Shown here piece after piece: positions 33,928 to 43,158 of a DNA stretch of 64,000 nucleotides. The stretch is from Sphaerochaetaceae bacterium. Its GTDB lineage: Bacteria > Spirochaetota > Spirochaetia > Sphaerochaetales > Sphaerochaetaceae. The translations under genes and the position numbers were made by a program. A model generated the notes under the pieces. The model made no database searches. It was not told the DNA's origin and worked only from the letters and a program-made list of their open reading frames with translations. The stretch spans positions 42,600 through 106,599 of the forward strand of contig JAKSPE010000007.1 in assembly GCA_024405015.1 (NCBI GenBank). Direction: 5' to 3'. Position 1 is the first letter of the stretch. Each line of letters opens with the position of its first letter.

Positions 33928-33960
33928 AAAAAGAGACGGCCTTGGTTTTCCCAAGGCCGT
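33927..33960 (-). terminator. intrinsic terminator of the aldo/keto reductase operon
   Basis: On the minus strand ACGGCCTTGG pairs with CCAAGGCCGT around a short loop, followed by CTCTTTTTTC. It directly abuts the toxin remnant. Confidence 0.9.
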
Positions 33961-33973
33961 TGTCCTATCTGTT

Positions 33974-34855
33974 TCAGAATGTTGTCTGATCCGGATCTCT
34001 GAGGGCTGTGATCTTAAGGCCCTCGATGTTAAGCTCCTTGAGGCTTTTGACATCGCATTCATCCAGCTCGAAGTCAAACACCTGCATGTTCTCCTGAATC
34101 CTTTCTGGTGTGACGCTCTTTGGAAGTGGAAGGTAGCCGCACTGGAGGCTGAAGCGGATGCAGATCTGGGCGATGCTGCGGTTGTACTTTCTGGAAAGCT
34201 CCTGCACAAAGGCGTTTTCGAAGATGCCACCGGTTCCCATCGGGGAGTAGGCCTCAACGACCATACCAAGGCTTCTGGAGTACTTCACAACCTCGTCCTG
34301 GCTGATGCCTGGGCACAGCTTGAGCTGGTTGACCATCGGCTTGACGGTTGCCACTTCCAAGATGGCATCGATGTGGTGCTTCCAGAAGTTGGAAAGGCCC
34401 AGTGCCTTGAGCTTTCCTGCGTTGTAGGCTTCTTCCATAGCCTTCCAGCTTCCGGCATCGGCTTCTTTCCAGCTATCGCGATACTGAATCGGATTTGGCC
34501 AGTGGATGAGATAAAGGTCAATGTAAGAGAGTCCCAGCTTCTGAAGGGAAGTCTCAATGGCCTTCACGGTGTTCTCATAGCCATGGTCCGGGTTGTTGAG
34601 CTTGGTGGTGATGAAGATCTCTTCTCGCTTGACGCCGCTTTCGTTCATGAAGTCGTTGATGGCTTTTCCGACACTTGCCTCATTGCCGTAACCGGCTGCG
34701 GTGTCGATGTGACGGTAGCCTGCCTTGAGAGCTGCCATGGTGGCGTTGTAGGCAGTCTCACCGTCTGGTGACTGCCAGGTGCCGAATCCCACGCAAGGGA
34801 TTTGATAGCCGTTGGAAAGGGTGTAGGTGTCTGTGACTTTTGTCAGGTTCTGCAT
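33974..34855 (-). CDS. aldo/keto reductase
   Basis: 293 aa NADPH-dependent oxidoreductase of the AKR superfamily. Motifs are VGFGTWQSPDGETAYN, YRHIDTAAGYGNEASVG (Asp and Tyr of the tetrad), FITTKLNN (Lys), LYLIHWPNPIQY (His), LGLSNFWKHHIDAILE, and the C-terminal ILIPK-like segment as LPLPKSVTPERIQENMQVFD. It reduces small aldehydes or ketones; the substrate is unknown. ATG 34855 follows GGAGG by 5 nt. An ATG at 34867 overlaps the upstream gene's stop (TAATG) but has no binding site. It is the last gene of a five-gene minus-strand operon. Confidence 0.92.
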   Translation of the reverse strand: MQNLTKVTDTYTLSNGYQIPCVGFGTWQSPDGETAYNATMAALKAGYRHIDTAAGYGNEASVGKAINDFMNESGVKREEIFITTKLNNPDHGYENTVKAIETSLQKLGLSYIDLYLIHWPNPIQYRDSWKEADAGSWKAMEEAYNAGKLKALGLSNFWKHHIDAILEVATVKPMVNQLKLCPGISQDEVVKYSRSLGMVVEAYSPMGTGGIFENAFVQELSRKYNRSIAQICIRFSLQCGYLPLPKSVTPERIQENMQVFDFELDECDVKSLKELNIEGLKITALRDPDQTTF

Positions 34856-34866
34856 CATCGCCTCCA

Positions 34867-36360
34867 TTAGAATGTCTGGAACATGGTCAGAACCGATGTG
34901 GAAAGCTTGGCGTCTGTGTTGTCGTTGGCAACATAAGGGACATCAATGACATCCGTCAGCTGAATATCAAGGAGCTTGATGTCTGTGATCTCACGCCATG
35001 TCTTTCTGGTACGGAAGGTGAACTGGACGACCTCGCGGTACTTGTAGATCAGCACGTGGTCGGTCTCAAGGAATCGCATGTCCTCGTCATCCAAAGCTCT
35101 GTCGAAGTAGTCATCTGGGGCATAGAGCTCAATGGTGGCCTCAAAGACATCTTCGCTGATCTGTCGGACCTGGATGTCGGTGACACCGAAAACGCTATAG
35201 TTCTGCTTGATGGCAGGCATGCCGTCAGCGATCCACTTGCGGGCATCCACGCTCTGAGAGCCGCCTTCATAGGCCTGCTGCATGGTGGAAGTGACATACT
35301 TTGCGGCAATCTCGTTGAGATCCGGTCCATCATAGCCGTACTTCAGAGGCTCGCCAAGACCTGAAACATCAAGTCTTGTGTATGCATCGTAGTAGTACTC
35401 GATCATCTGCACTTCGTTCAGGTCCTTCGTCTCAGGAGCCTTTACAGCAAGGTGGATGTAGTAGGCTGCAATGTAGATGACAGCGGCAACGGCAAGTGTG
35501 ATGACAGAGACGAGAACGCCTCTCTTTCTCCAGAAGGTACGCCTTTGTGCCTTTTTGTCACGAGCTTCAATGTAGGTGCCGATGCGAGGGTTCTCGCCGC
35601 CTTGCATGTCTTCAAGACTAAGGTCGGCTGTGCTTCTTTCAATCGCCTCGCGGAAATAGTCATAAGGCTTTCGGGTCTGGTACATGAACTTCTTGTTGTT
35701 GGAGAAAGCCTTGTTGACCTCCTGGCACAGTGGCAGGATCTTGGTGTTCTCTGGAGCAAAGTAGAGCTCCATCGGAAGAGCCTGGAAACCGGTCAGGCGA
35801 ATGGCGTCTGATTCAAACGGTGCGACGCCTGTGAGCGCGAAGTGCACCAGCTGGAACAGAAAGTGTGCCTTGCCAAAATCGTTGACGCAGTTGTGTGCGT
35901 ACCACTTCTCCTTGTCGTCAAAACGCTGGGCGTCGAACTCGAAGCGGTCGATGATGTCGGCAATCTGTGCGCTCATCAGAAGCACATCGCCGTTTTCAAA
36001 GAAGTAGAAGCTGCTGGTCGGAATGGCGCCAAAACCCCAGTCAAGGCGCTTTTCAGCCATCTCGATGGCGTAGGAGAGCTTGACGATGAACTCCAGTGCG
36101 CGTGGCTTGAGAACGGTTGCAAGCTCGTTGACGGTGTATGGGATTTCGTGAAAGAGATCTGTCGGCCAGAAGGAAAGGCTGCTGTCGCCGTTGATGACAG
36201 AGACGCTTTGCCAGTTCACATCAATGAGCTCTCCGTTTCGGTACAGCATGGCAGGAACCTTGTTCTGCGGAGCCTCGTAACCCTTAAGGGCACGGCCTCC
36301 CTCGGCAAGTCTGATGCAAAGTCTATCGTTGTCATAGAAAAGGTTGTCTCTTGTCTTCAT
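34867..36360 (-). CDS. single-pass membrane protein with a kinase-like N-terminal region, unknown function
   Basis: 497 aa. Residues 1-280 are cytosolic and contain stretches reminiscent of a protein pseudokinase (PRALEFIVKLSYAIEMAEKR, SSFYFFENGDVLLMSAQIAD, FQLVHFALTGVAPFESD), lacking clear catalytic lysine and DFG motifs. One membrane helix follows at about 281-302 (GVLVSVITLAVAAVIYIAAY), after a basic KKAQRRTFWRKR stop-transfer side. The C-terminal ~190 residues should lie outside the cytoplasm. GGAGG lies 10 nt before ATG 36360. The stop of the upstream gene overlaps (ATGA), so the genes are coupled. I do not recognise the family. Confidence 0.65.
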   Translation of the reverse strand: MKTRDNLFYDNDRLCIRLAEGGRALKGYEAPQNKVPAMLYRNGELIDVNWQSVSVINGDSSLSFWPTDLFHEIPYTVNELATVLKPRALEFIVKLSYAIEMAEKRLDWGFGAIPTSSFYFFENGDVLLMSAQIADIIDRFEFDAQRFDDKEKWYAHNCVNDFGKAHFLFQLVHFALTGVAPFESDAIRLTGFQALPMELYFAPENTKILPLCQEVNKAFSNNKKFMYQTRKPYDYFREAIERSTADLSLEDMQGGENPRIGTYIEARDKKAQRRTFWRKRGVLVSVITLAVAAVIYIAAYYIHLAVKAPETKDLNEVQMIEYYYDAYTRLDVSGLGEPLKYGYDGPDLNEIAAKYVTSTMQQAYEGGSQSVDARKWIADGMPAIKQNYSVFGVTDIQVRQISEDVFEATIELYAPDDYFDRALDDEDMRFLETDHVLIYKYREVVQFTFRTRKTWREITDIKLLDIQLTDVIDVPYVANDNTDAKLSTSVLTMFQTF

Positions 36361-36914
36361 GGGGCGATTGCCTCCTTCCACATATTGGCGCAGCATTTGC
36401 TACTATTATTACTAATGAAAATCAGAGCATTCGGAAAGGATTTTCCCAGAATCTTCATAAAAGTTCGGATTTTGTCGTCCTTCTCTGGTGCAAGGACATA
36501 GGTCACTGGGACATCTGGATAGAGAAGGGCAAGATATGGGGCAATGACCTCAAGGCTGTGCTCCTCCGAGCAGATGTCGTCGTTTTGGGTGATAAAGGAT
36601 GAAAGTTCTGTCGGAACCGATAATTTCAAACTCCAATCCGATCCACAAAGCTCTCCGTCTTCTGGACTGTAGAGGGTAAAGGCATCGTCATAGCCGATCT
36701 TGCCCTTATGAAGAGGTCCCAGCACAAAGACTCTGTCATAACCTTGGCCAAGCTTGGAAAACAGAGCGTCATATTGCTCTTTCGCCACCTGCCAGGAGGC
36801 ATGTGGCACCTCGATGATGTTCTTTTCACAAGCACAAGCCGAAGAAGAAAAGGAAGCTTTGAGAACGTTGAGGGCGTCTACTGGATAGAGGATGCCTTCA
36901 CAGGAAGTCTTCAT
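36357..36914 (-). CDS. MEMO-like (AmmeMemoRadiSam protein B) protein
   Basis: 185 aa, shorter than the usual ~270 of the MEMO family. Readable parts match it in order: EGILYPVDALNVLKASF (start), VPHASWQVAKEQYDALF, DRVFVLGPLHKGKIGYDDAF, SEEHSLEVIAPYLALLYPDV and IFISNNSSKC. The family is related to extradiol dioxygenases; some ligand His residues seem kept (PHA, GPLH, EEHS) while the C-terminal third is missing. The function in bacteria is unclear. The start overlaps the NFACT gene by 4 bp and the stop overlaps the next gene by 4 bp, so it is in a tight operon. Confidence 0.7.
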   Translation of the reverse strand: MKTSCEGILYPVDALNVLKASFSSSACACEKNIIEVPHASWQVAKEQYDALFSKLGQGYDRVFVLGPLHKGKIGYDDAFTLYSPEDGELCGSDWSLKLSVPTELSSFITQNDDICSEEHSLEVIAPYLALLYPDVPVTYVLAPEKDDKIRTFMKILGKSFPNALIFISNNSSKCCANMWKEAIAP

Positions 36915-38329
36915 TGTTCCTCCTTTGGCAGAAGCCTTGCGATGCGCGTTGGATCTGGTTTGATGGTCAGGTTCTTCTCCTGGGTTGGAAGGACAAGGCC
37001 GGTCTTTCCATCCTTGGCACGGCGTAGGTATTTGACTTGTGTGTAGTAAAGGTCTACTGAGGATGCGTTTCTTCCCTTGGAGTAAAGCACGGCGATGTTT
37101 GCGGCATCCAGAAGCACTTCAAGCGGAATGGTCTTATCTCGTCGGAACTTGATGAACACGTAGCCGCCTGGAAAGTCTCTGGTATGAAGCCACATGTCGT
37201 TGCCTTTGGCATAGTGACGAAGAAGGTCGTCGTTCTCTTTGGCGTTTCGACCGGCCAGGATCTGAAAACCACCGCTGACCGCTCGCACTCCAGGTCCTTC
37301 CTGGACCTGTGGGGCAGGGGCCGTCTTGTCCAAGATGGCTTTGAGATGTCGGATGTTGGCAAGCTCGTCTCCGCAGTCTTCCAGGGCTTTCAGAAAGCGA
37401 GATCGGGTGCTGTCATAGTCGGCTTGCAGCCTGTCACGTTCTTCAATGGCGTTCTCGTAGGTTCCCTTTGCCTTCTGGTAGCGGTCATAGTAGGCCTGCA
37501 CGTTGGCACCCGGGGTAAGACTCTTGTCTAGTGTAACAGTGACGCTTGCGCCTCCATTTGCCCAGTCGGTGAGGGTGACGCGGTCCTGACCGCGCTTGAT
37601 CTGGTAGGAATTGGCCGAAAGCAGGTCTGCCACAAGGCGAAGCTCCTCAAAGCCCTTGTTTGCCTCAATGGACTTTTCGGCACTGCGAAGCGATGAGCTG
37701 ATTCTTCCAAGCTCATGCTCCATACGGGCCTGCACCTGTTTGTAAAGCTGCTGGTACGTGTCGTCTGCCTGCTCCTGGGCGCAGGTCTTTTCAATGAAGG
37801 CATTGAAGGAGTCTCCGTCCCAGTCTCGTACGGTAAAGACTCTGTCACTTTGGCTTCGCTCTTCGACCACCAGGGTCTCGGAGCTCATTTCGTCACGGCC
37901 AGGGCGGCGTAGGAGCAGGTCCTGGATGACATTGTTCTCGTCGGTGACAATGATGTTTGCACCAGGTCCGCTGTAGAAGCGAAAGTAGACTTTAAGCTTT
38001 CTGTCATGGTTCACAAGGTCCCAGACCACAGCTCTATCAAACGGCAGCTGATGGCAGGCCACGATTACAGAGCCTTCGAGGTTCTTTCTGGCATACTGCT
38101 CAAAGCGCTGAAGCTTCTTGGTCTTGGCGATCTTGGTGTTCGGTGATAGCAGATGGAGGCGGCTTTGCAAGGTTCCGATTTCCGTGTAGAAGGCAAAGCG
38201 ACCGCGCTCGCGGTCATAGAGCTCCCAGGTGACGGAGTGGAACGAGCTTTGCACCACGGCCTGGATCTTGGCACCTTCCAGGTGGGCTTCGTCGATAATC
38301 AGTTCAATCTCTTTGTAGTTCAGTGACAT
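36911..38329 (-). CDS. NFACT-family protein (RqcH/FbpA-like)
   Basis: 472 aa. The N-terminal NFACT-N part (LNYKEIELIIDEAHLEGAKI, DRAVVWDLVNHDRKLKVYFR), the coiled-coil middle and the NFACT-R part (DNDLLRHYAKGNDMWLHTRD as KENDDLLRHYAKGNDMW, FPGGYVFIKFRRDKTIPLEV, YYTQVKYLRRAKDGKTGLV) are in order. RqcH binds obstructed 50S subunits and adds alanine tails in ribosome quality control; others are adhesins. At 472 aa it is shorter than RqcH (~570), with a reduced middle. It overlaps folC by 10 bp. Confidence 0.85.
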   Translation of the reverse strand: MSLNYKEIELIIDEAHLEGAKIQAVVQSSFHSVTWELYDRERGRFAFYTEIGTLQSRLHLLSPNTKIAKTKKLQRFEQYARKNLEGSVIVACHQLPFDRAVVWDLVNHDRKLKVYFRFYSGPGANIIVTDENNVIQDLLLRRPGRDEMSSETLVVEERSQSDRVFTVRDWDGDSFNAFIEKTCAQEQADDTYQQLYKQVQARMEHELGRISSSLRSAEKSIEANKGFEELRLVADLLSANSYQIKRGQDRVTLTDWANGGASVTVTLDKSLTPGANVQAYYDRYQKAKGTYENAIEERDRLQADYDSTRSRFLKALEDCGDELANIRHLKAILDKTAPAPQVQEGPGVRAVSGGFQILAGRNAKENDDLLRHYAKGNDMWLHTRDFPGGYVFIKFRRDKTIPLEVLLDAANIAVLYSKGRNASSVDLYYTQVKYLRRAKDGKTGLVLPTQEKNLTIKPDPTRIARLLPKEEQ

Positions 38330-39624
38330 AGGGCCTCTTTGATGACACCAGCCAGGTAGAATGAGCCGCAGGCAAGAACAGGCTCATCGGTCTCTGTGTG
38401 GGAAAGACAATAGGAAAGGGCGTCGGCAGCATCCTCGCGGTAGACGACACACTGATTTGGACCCTTTTTTGCCAGAAGCATCTGATAAAGGGCTTCTGGA
38501 TCGCTTTTCTTGAAGGTGCCTGGCCTACAGACGACAATGCTGTCAAAAGTACTAAGTACCAGGTCTGTCATGGCTTCGTGGTTCTTCCCGGCTACGGCGC
38601 CGAAGATGCAGATGCCGCGCTTTGTCGGATACATTTTTCGGAAGGTCTCTAGAAGGTGCGCCATGCTGTTTTGGGTGTGTGCACCGTCTAGATAAAGGGT
38701 TCTATCCCAAGAGACGCGCTCCATTCTTCCTGGAAGGGCATTCTTCATGAGGGCGCACTCTGTGACCTGTGGAACATAAAGGCCAAGAGTACGGAGAACC
38801 AGAAGGGCAAGGGCACAGTTTTGTGCCTGCACAAGACCTGCCATGGCAAGGTCCAGGTCTGTCTCGTAGCCGTCGGTGAAGGTCACATGGGTATCGGTGA
38901 TGCTGGAGGTCTCATTAGAGAGACTGTAAAGAGGGCTTCCTTTTTCGTTTGCCTCGGCCTGGAACACCGCAAGTGCCTCTGGGTTTTGAAGAGCGCAGAA
39001 GACCGGTCTTCCAGCTTTGATGATCTTTGCTTTTTCGCCTGCGATCTTGGCGATGGTGTCTCCCAGAATATCGGTGTGCTCCAACTCAATCGGGGTGAGA
39101 ACAGAGGCTTCACTTTTCAGGATGTTTGTGGCATCCAGGCGTCCGCCAAGGCCGGTTTCGATGACCGCCCACTGACAGCCGATTTCCTTGAACAGCATGA
39201 AGGCAAAGGCTGTGTAAAGCTCGAAGGTGGTCGGCTCGTTTTCGCCATACTGGTCGCAGAAGTGAAAGCCCTCGATCATACAGGCGAGCTTGTTTCCTGT
39301 GGCAATCAGAATGGCATCGTCGATGAAAGCGCCGCATCGGGTGAAGCGCTCACGGTAATCGGAGACATGAGGGGACATGTAAAGGCCTGTCACAAAGCCT
39401 GCTGCCTCAAGGCCGCTTGCGATGTAGCTGGCGGTAGAACCTTTGCCTTTGCTTCCTGCCACATGGATGGTCTTGTAGCTTTCCTGTGGGTTTCCTAGGC
39501 GCTCCATGAGAGCCTGCATACGGTCCAGACGGTAGGTTCTGACTGTGTATTTGTCTGTTTTCTTCTCGAGGTTTGTGAAACTCTCCATGTAGTGCACAAC
39601 CTGGTCAAATGTCTCAAATTCCAT
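38320..39624 (-). CDS. folC: folylpolyglutamate synthase/dihydrofolate synthase
   Basis: 434 aa, Mur ligase superfamily. AGSKGKGSTASYIASGLEAA is the P-loop, then SPHVSDYRERF, WAVIETGLGGRLDATNIL, LTPIELEHTDILGDTIAKIA and YLDGAHTQNSMAHLLETF. It ligates glutamate to folates. ATG 39624 begins MEFETFDQVVHYMESF, a family-like start; the longer frame upstream has no support. It heads the operon folC - NFACT - MEMO-like - membrane protein - aldo/keto reductase on the minus strand. Confidence 0.94.
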   Translation of the reverse strand: MEFETFDQVVHYMESFTNLEKKTDKYTVRTYRLDRMQALMERLGNPQESYKTIHVAGSKGKGSTASYIASGLEAAGFVTGLYMSPHVSDYRERFTRCGAFIDDAILIATGNKLACMIEGFHFCDQYGENEPTTFELYTAFAFMLFKEIGCQWAVIETGLGGRLDATNILKSEASVLTPIELEHTDILGDTIAKIAGEKAKIIKAGRPVFCALQNPEALAVFQAEANEKGSPLYSLSNETSSITDTHVTFTDGYETDLDLAMAGLVQAQNCALALLVLRTLGLYVPQVTECALMKNALPGRMERVSWDRTLYLDGAHTQNSMAHLLETFRKMYPTKRGICIFGAVAGKNHEAMTDLVLSTFDSIVVCRPGTFKKSDPEALYQMLLAKKGPNQCVVYREDAADALSYCLSHTETDEPVLACGSFYLAGVIKEALCH

Positions 39625-39800
39625 GGCTTGGATTCTACAGTATCTATGACCATGTGTCCACACGTGTGCGCACGCGAGAGGAGCCATTGCTGCGATTATT
39701 ATGACAAAATACCTAGAACTGTCAAAAATAAAGGGCAAAGTATTGCATACTGTGCATTTCTTTGCTATTCTCGAGGGAAACTAGAGTGGAATAACCATAG

Positions 39801-39818
39801 ATAGTTAGTCATAACTAT
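39801..39818 (+). promoter_or_regulatory. small palindrome upstream of the acyl-CoA synthetase gene
   Basis: ATAGTTA / TAACTAT, 7-bp arms with a 4-bp spacer, 33 bp before the start codon. It could be an operator for a fatty-acid-responsive repressor; the regulator is unknown. The rest of the 39.6-39.85 kb gap shows nothing further. Confidence 0.4.
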
Positions 39819-39850
39819 TGGCCATTCTGCAGCGTAAATGCGAGGTTTTC

Positions 39851-41587
39851 ATGAGAAAGAAAGATATTGATCCAATGCCATGGAGATATTTGGACGAGTA
39901 TAGAGGAAAGGACTTCGAAGGCGAGTGGCCAACCCTGCCACAGATGTTTGACATCAGTACAAAGCGCTTTGCGGACAACCGCTGTTTTGAGGTGTTCAGC
40001 CCAAAGCACGAGATCTTCACTTACCGCGAGTGTCAGGCTTGGTTCAACAGAATCGCCAATTGGCTCTATTCCCAGGGCGTCAGAAAGGGTGACAGAGTCG
40101 CTGTCACCGGTAAGAACAGCCCACAGTGGGGTATTGCCTACATGGGAATCGTCTATATGGGAGCCGTTGTCGTTCCTGTAGATGCCTCCCTCACCGATGC
40201 AGAGATTGAGAAGCTCATTGACTTTGTTGAGGTCAAGGGAATCTTCCTGGATGCGGACAAGTACGACAGAATCGGTCTTGATAACAAGTATGGTTTCAAG
40301 GTCAGCCTGGAGGAGAAGAAGCACGAGGACAGCTACATCCTGAACCTTCCGGATGTCGGAACTCAGCCAGTGGAAAGACCTGCAGCTGACGATTTGGCAG
40401 CCTTCCTGTTCACTTCCGGAACCACCGGAACTCCAAAGGCCGTCATGCTGTGCCATGAGAACCTTACCTTCGACGCCTACGCTGTCCAGTGCTACATGAA
40501 CGTCAGATCGACCGATGTCTTCTATGCCATTTTGCCGATCCACCATGCCTACACCATGCTGGCTGTCTTCATTGAGTCCATGACAAACGGCTCCAACATC
40601 GTCTTTGGTAAGAAGCTTGTCGTCTCCACACTGCTGAAGGAGATGAAGGAAGGACATGTCAACATGCTCTTGGCTGTTCCAATGCTTTACAACAAGATCT
40701 TCAGCGCCATCATGAAGGGCATCAAGGACAAGGGTCCTATCGTCTACGGTCTGGTCAAGGCCATGATGAAGGTCTGTGGTTTCATCAAGCAGACAACTGG
40801 CTTCAATCCTGGAAGAGTCATCTTCCGTGGAATCCGAGACAAGGTCAGCCTTGCTGACAACCGCATCTGTATCTCCGGTGCCGGTCCACTTCCAGCTGAG
40901 ACCTTCAAGGGCTTCAACGAGCTTGGTGTTGACTTCATCCAGGGTTATGGTCTGACAGAGACAAGCCCGATTGTCACACTGAACCCAGCTTACAGCTACC
41001 AGTACAACTCCATCGGAAAGCCTTTCTATGGTGTTGAGGTTGACTTCATCAACAAGGACGAGAACGGAAACGGAGAGATTGTCACTCGTGGAAAGCATGT
41101 CATGAAGGGTTATTACCAGAACCCAGAGGCAACCGCAGAGACCATTGATGAGAACGGTTGGCTCAGAACCGGTGACGTCGGTTACCAGGATAAGGAAGGT
41201 TTTGTCTACCTCACAGGTAGAGCCAAGAACATCATCGTCACAGACGGTGGTAAGAACGTCTTCCCAGAGGAGATCGAGGATCACTTCCAGCTGTACTATG
41301 ATATAGAACAAATCTGTGTTGTCGGCTATACTGAGGACGAGAAGATGAAGATTGAGGGTGTCGCCGTTCTGATCTATCCTTCTGCTGACGCAAAGGGTAA
41401 GTATCCTGACGAGGGTGCCATGAAGATGCACATGGAGCAGATTGTCGCAACCGTCAACCGTGAGCTTCTCCCATACAAGAGAATAAGGAAAGTATTTGTT
41501 GTCGACGAGCCGCTTGAGATGACATCCACTAAGAAGATCAAGCGTTTTGCCGTTGCCAAGAAGTACAAGGACATGATCAATGCCTAA
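39851..41587 (+). CDS. AMP-binding long-chain acyl-CoA synthetase
   Basis: 578 aa. The P-loop motif LFTSGTTGTPKAVMLCHENL, the A5 motif QGYGLTETSPIVTLN, and GWLRTGDVGYQDKEGFVYLT with GRAKNIIVTDGGKNVFPEEI are intact, plus TSTKKIKRF near the end with the catalytic lysine. It activates fatty acids as acyl-AMP, then acyl-CoA (or acyl-ACP). ATG 39851 has GAGG 5 nt upstream. It overlaps yhbY by 8 bp, an odd pairing of lipid and ribosome functions. Confidence 0.92.
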   Translation: MRKKDIDPMPWRYLDEYRGKDFEGEWPTLPQMFDISTKRFADNRCFEVFSPKHEIFTYRECQAWFNRIANWLYSQGVRKGDRVAVTGKNSPQWGIAYMGIVYMGAVVVPVDASLTDAEIEKLIDFVEVKGIFLDADKYDRIGLDNKYGFKVSLEEKKHEDSYILNLPDVGTQPVERPAADDLAAFLFTSGTTGTPKAVMLCHENLTFDAYAVQCYMNVRSTDVFYAILPIHHAYTMLAVFIESMTNGSNIVFGKKLVVSTLLKEMKEGHVNMLLAVPMLYNKIFSAIMKGIKDKGPIVYGLVKAMMKVCGFIKQTTGFNPGRVIFRGIRDKVSLADNRICISGAGPLPAETFKGFNELGVDFIQGYGLTETSPIVTLNPAYSYQYNSIGKPFYGVEVDFINKDENGNGEIVTRGKHVMKGYYQNPEATAETIDENGWLRTGDVGYQDKEGFVYLTGRAKNIIVTDGGKNVFPEEIEDHFQLYYDIEQICVVGYTEDEKMKIEGVAVLIYPSADAKGKYPDEGAMKMHMEQIVATVNRELLPYKRIRKVFVVDEPLEMTSTKKIKRFAVAKKYKDMINA

Positions 41588-41885
41588 GAAACAGGTTGTA
41601 ACAAGTAAGTTCAGAGCCCAGCTCAGAGGCGAGGCTCAGACACTTTCACCTTATGTCATGGTCGGCCATGAGGGAATTACAGAGGGCGTCGTAAGCGCTC
41701 TTGTCGAGGCTCTTGAGTGCCACGAGCTTGTGAAGGTTCGCTTCCAGGATTTCAAGGACATGACACGAGACCTTGCAAACGAACTTGCAGAAAAGAGCCA
41801 GAGCCTTCTGGTGGCCACAACAGGATTCACCGCTGTGTTCTACAAGGAGAACCCTGAGATCCGCAAGTATGCAAGATGGAATTGA
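41580..41885 (+). CDS. yhbY: CRS1/YhbY-like RNA-binding protein
   Basis: 101 aa. The CRM fold includes FRAQLRGEAQTLSPYVMVGH, EGITEGVVSALVEALECHEL and VKVRFQDFKD, close to YhbY, which binds pre-50S particles. The C-terminus LVATTGFTAVFYKENPEIRK matches. It overlaps the end of the acyl-CoA synthetase gene, so it depends on that transcript, which ends at a terminator 23 bp downstream. Confidence 0.92.
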   Translation: MPKKQVVTSKFRAQLRGEAQTLSPYVMVGHEGITEGVVSALVEALECHELVKVRFQDFKDMTRDLANELAEKSQSLLVATTGFTAVFYKENPEIRKYARWN

Positions 41886-41907
41886 GTCGATAAGAACCCA
41901 ACGTAGA

Positions 41908-41941
41908 GGACTTCAGTTTGAATGACTGAGGTCCTTTTTTT
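41908..41941 (+). terminator. intrinsic terminator of the acyl-CoA synthetase-yhbY operon
   Basis: AGGACCTC-type stem: GGACTTCAGT pairs with ACTGAGGTCC (one G-U), followed by seven T residues. Confidence 0.9.
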
Positions 41942-41963
41942 GTCTGCTTTGTTTACATTCTTT

Positions 41964-42016
41964 TTGACAAATAAACGAAATAGTATTATATTAATTTCGT
42001 AAAATGCGAAATTAAT
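41964..42016 (+). promoter_or_regulatory. consensus promoter with palindromic operator over the start site
   Basis: TTGACA (41964-41969), 17-bp spacer, TATATT (41987-41992). The perfect 10-bp inverted repeat ATTAATTTCG (41990-41999) / CGAAATTAAT (42007-42016) covers the -10 edge and the expected start near 41999. Tight repression by a dedicated regulator, possibly the encoded protein, is likely. Confidence 0.75.
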
Positions 42017-42030
42017 TTGAGGTTTTGACT

Positions 42031-43158
42031 ATGGTCCTTATGGCGGTAACTCTTGATAATATATATGGTTTCAATGAATTCAGAATCAATTTCAGCTATC
42101 CGAGAAAACTGAGAAATTCAACGATTAAAGAGGAATTTCTGAAGTTAAGACCAAATTTCAAGTATAAGAAGGCCGTTGTGTTTATGGGTGCGAATGCTAC
42201 GGGAAAGACAACATTTGGAAAGGCTCTGAATGCAATTTTCGGTTATATGAATACCGGAAATGCTAGTGCTGTAATTGGTTCAATAAGCAATCCGGAAAAA
42301 GAGGCCTCGTTCACGATTGATTTCGTCAATACCAACAAGCTGGAACTGATACGTTTCCAGACACTCATTTCTCCGTCTACTGTCGCAGGAAATCCCATCC
42401 ATGTGGAAAGCCTCTATTCATGCTCAGAAATCCGAGAGAATGACTCCTACGAATCCTGTTCCAAGATTCTAGATGACAAGCCTCTTAATATGATTTTGCC
42501 TGCAGCCTTTTCGACCGTTCTTGGTGTTGTGGGATTCCGATTCAATTTCTCAACAGAGCAGAACCGCTTTGATCTTGCTGTTATTCGTGGTGAAAAGTAT
42601 TTTCTGGATTCTCTTAGGGCCGTTATCGGAACTCTGGATCCCTCTTTGTCAAAAATCGAGAAATCGGAGGAGTTCGATGACTCCTTTATCATCACAAGAG
42701 GCAATTCCCAGATTCTGATTCAGAAGGGGGAACTTCAGGATAGCCGAAATCTGCTTTCAACCGGAACGAAAGAAGGTATTCATGTTGCAATACTCTTGGC
42801 TGCAATCAAACAGCATCTGAATGGATTTTACTATTGTGATGAGCAGTTCTCCCATATTCAGACGGATGTTGAAAAACGTCTGTTCTCAATGATGATAGAA
42901 AGTCTCTCGGATGGGGAACAGCTTTTCTTTACAACCCACAATTCAGACATGCAGGATCTGAACATCCCAAAGCATTCGTTTGCATACCTCAACAAGAAGG
43001 AAGTGGATGGAGCATTCAAGATTTCGGTGACGTTTGCTTCTGACAAACTGAAAAGAGATACAGATTCCATAAAATGCGCTGCTGAAAATGATGTATTCGA
43101 TTCCTTGCCGGATGAATCATTGCTGGATAGATTTGAAGAGGAGTATGAAGACAAGTAA
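42031..43158 (+). CDS. orphan AAA ATPase of the RloA/AAA_15-like type
   Basis: 375 aa. Start TLDNIYGFNEFRINFSYPRK, Walker A VVFMGANATGKTTFGKALN near residue 50, a long insert, then a signature-like region DSRNLLSTGTKEGIHVAILL, Walker B GFYYCDEQFSHIQ and H-loop LFFTTHNSDMQDL. This is the layout of SMC/ABC-like AAA ATPases found in defence systems (RloA, AbiL, Septu-like). ATG 42031 has GAGG 8 nt upstream. The stop lies inside the next gene, an 85-aa unknown. A defence role is an inference from family and context. Confidence 0.75.
   Translation: MVLMAVTLDNIYGFNEFRINFSYPRKLRNSTIKEEFLKLRPNFKYKKAVVFMGANATGKTTFGKALNAIFGYMNTGNASAVIGSISNPEKEASFTIDFVNTNKLELIRFQTLISPSTVAGNPIHVESLYSCSEIRENDSYESCSKILDDKPLNMILPAAFSTVLGVVGFRFNFSTEQNRFDLAVIRGEKYFLDSLRAVIGTLDPSLSKIEKSEEFDDSFIITRGNSQILIQKGELQDSRNLLSTGTKEGIHVAILLAAIKQHLNGFYYCDEQFSHIQTDVEKRLFSMMIESLSDGEQLFFTTHNSDMQDLNIPKHSFAYLNKKEVDGAFKISVTFASDKLKRDTDSIKCAAENDVFDSLPDESLLDRFEEEYEDK

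Noticed and set aside
39815..41431. 538-aa open frame opposite the acyl-CoA synthetase
   Set aside because: Antisense shadow rich in Val/Leu/Asp with no recognisable motif; the plus-strand frame has all AMP-binding motifs.
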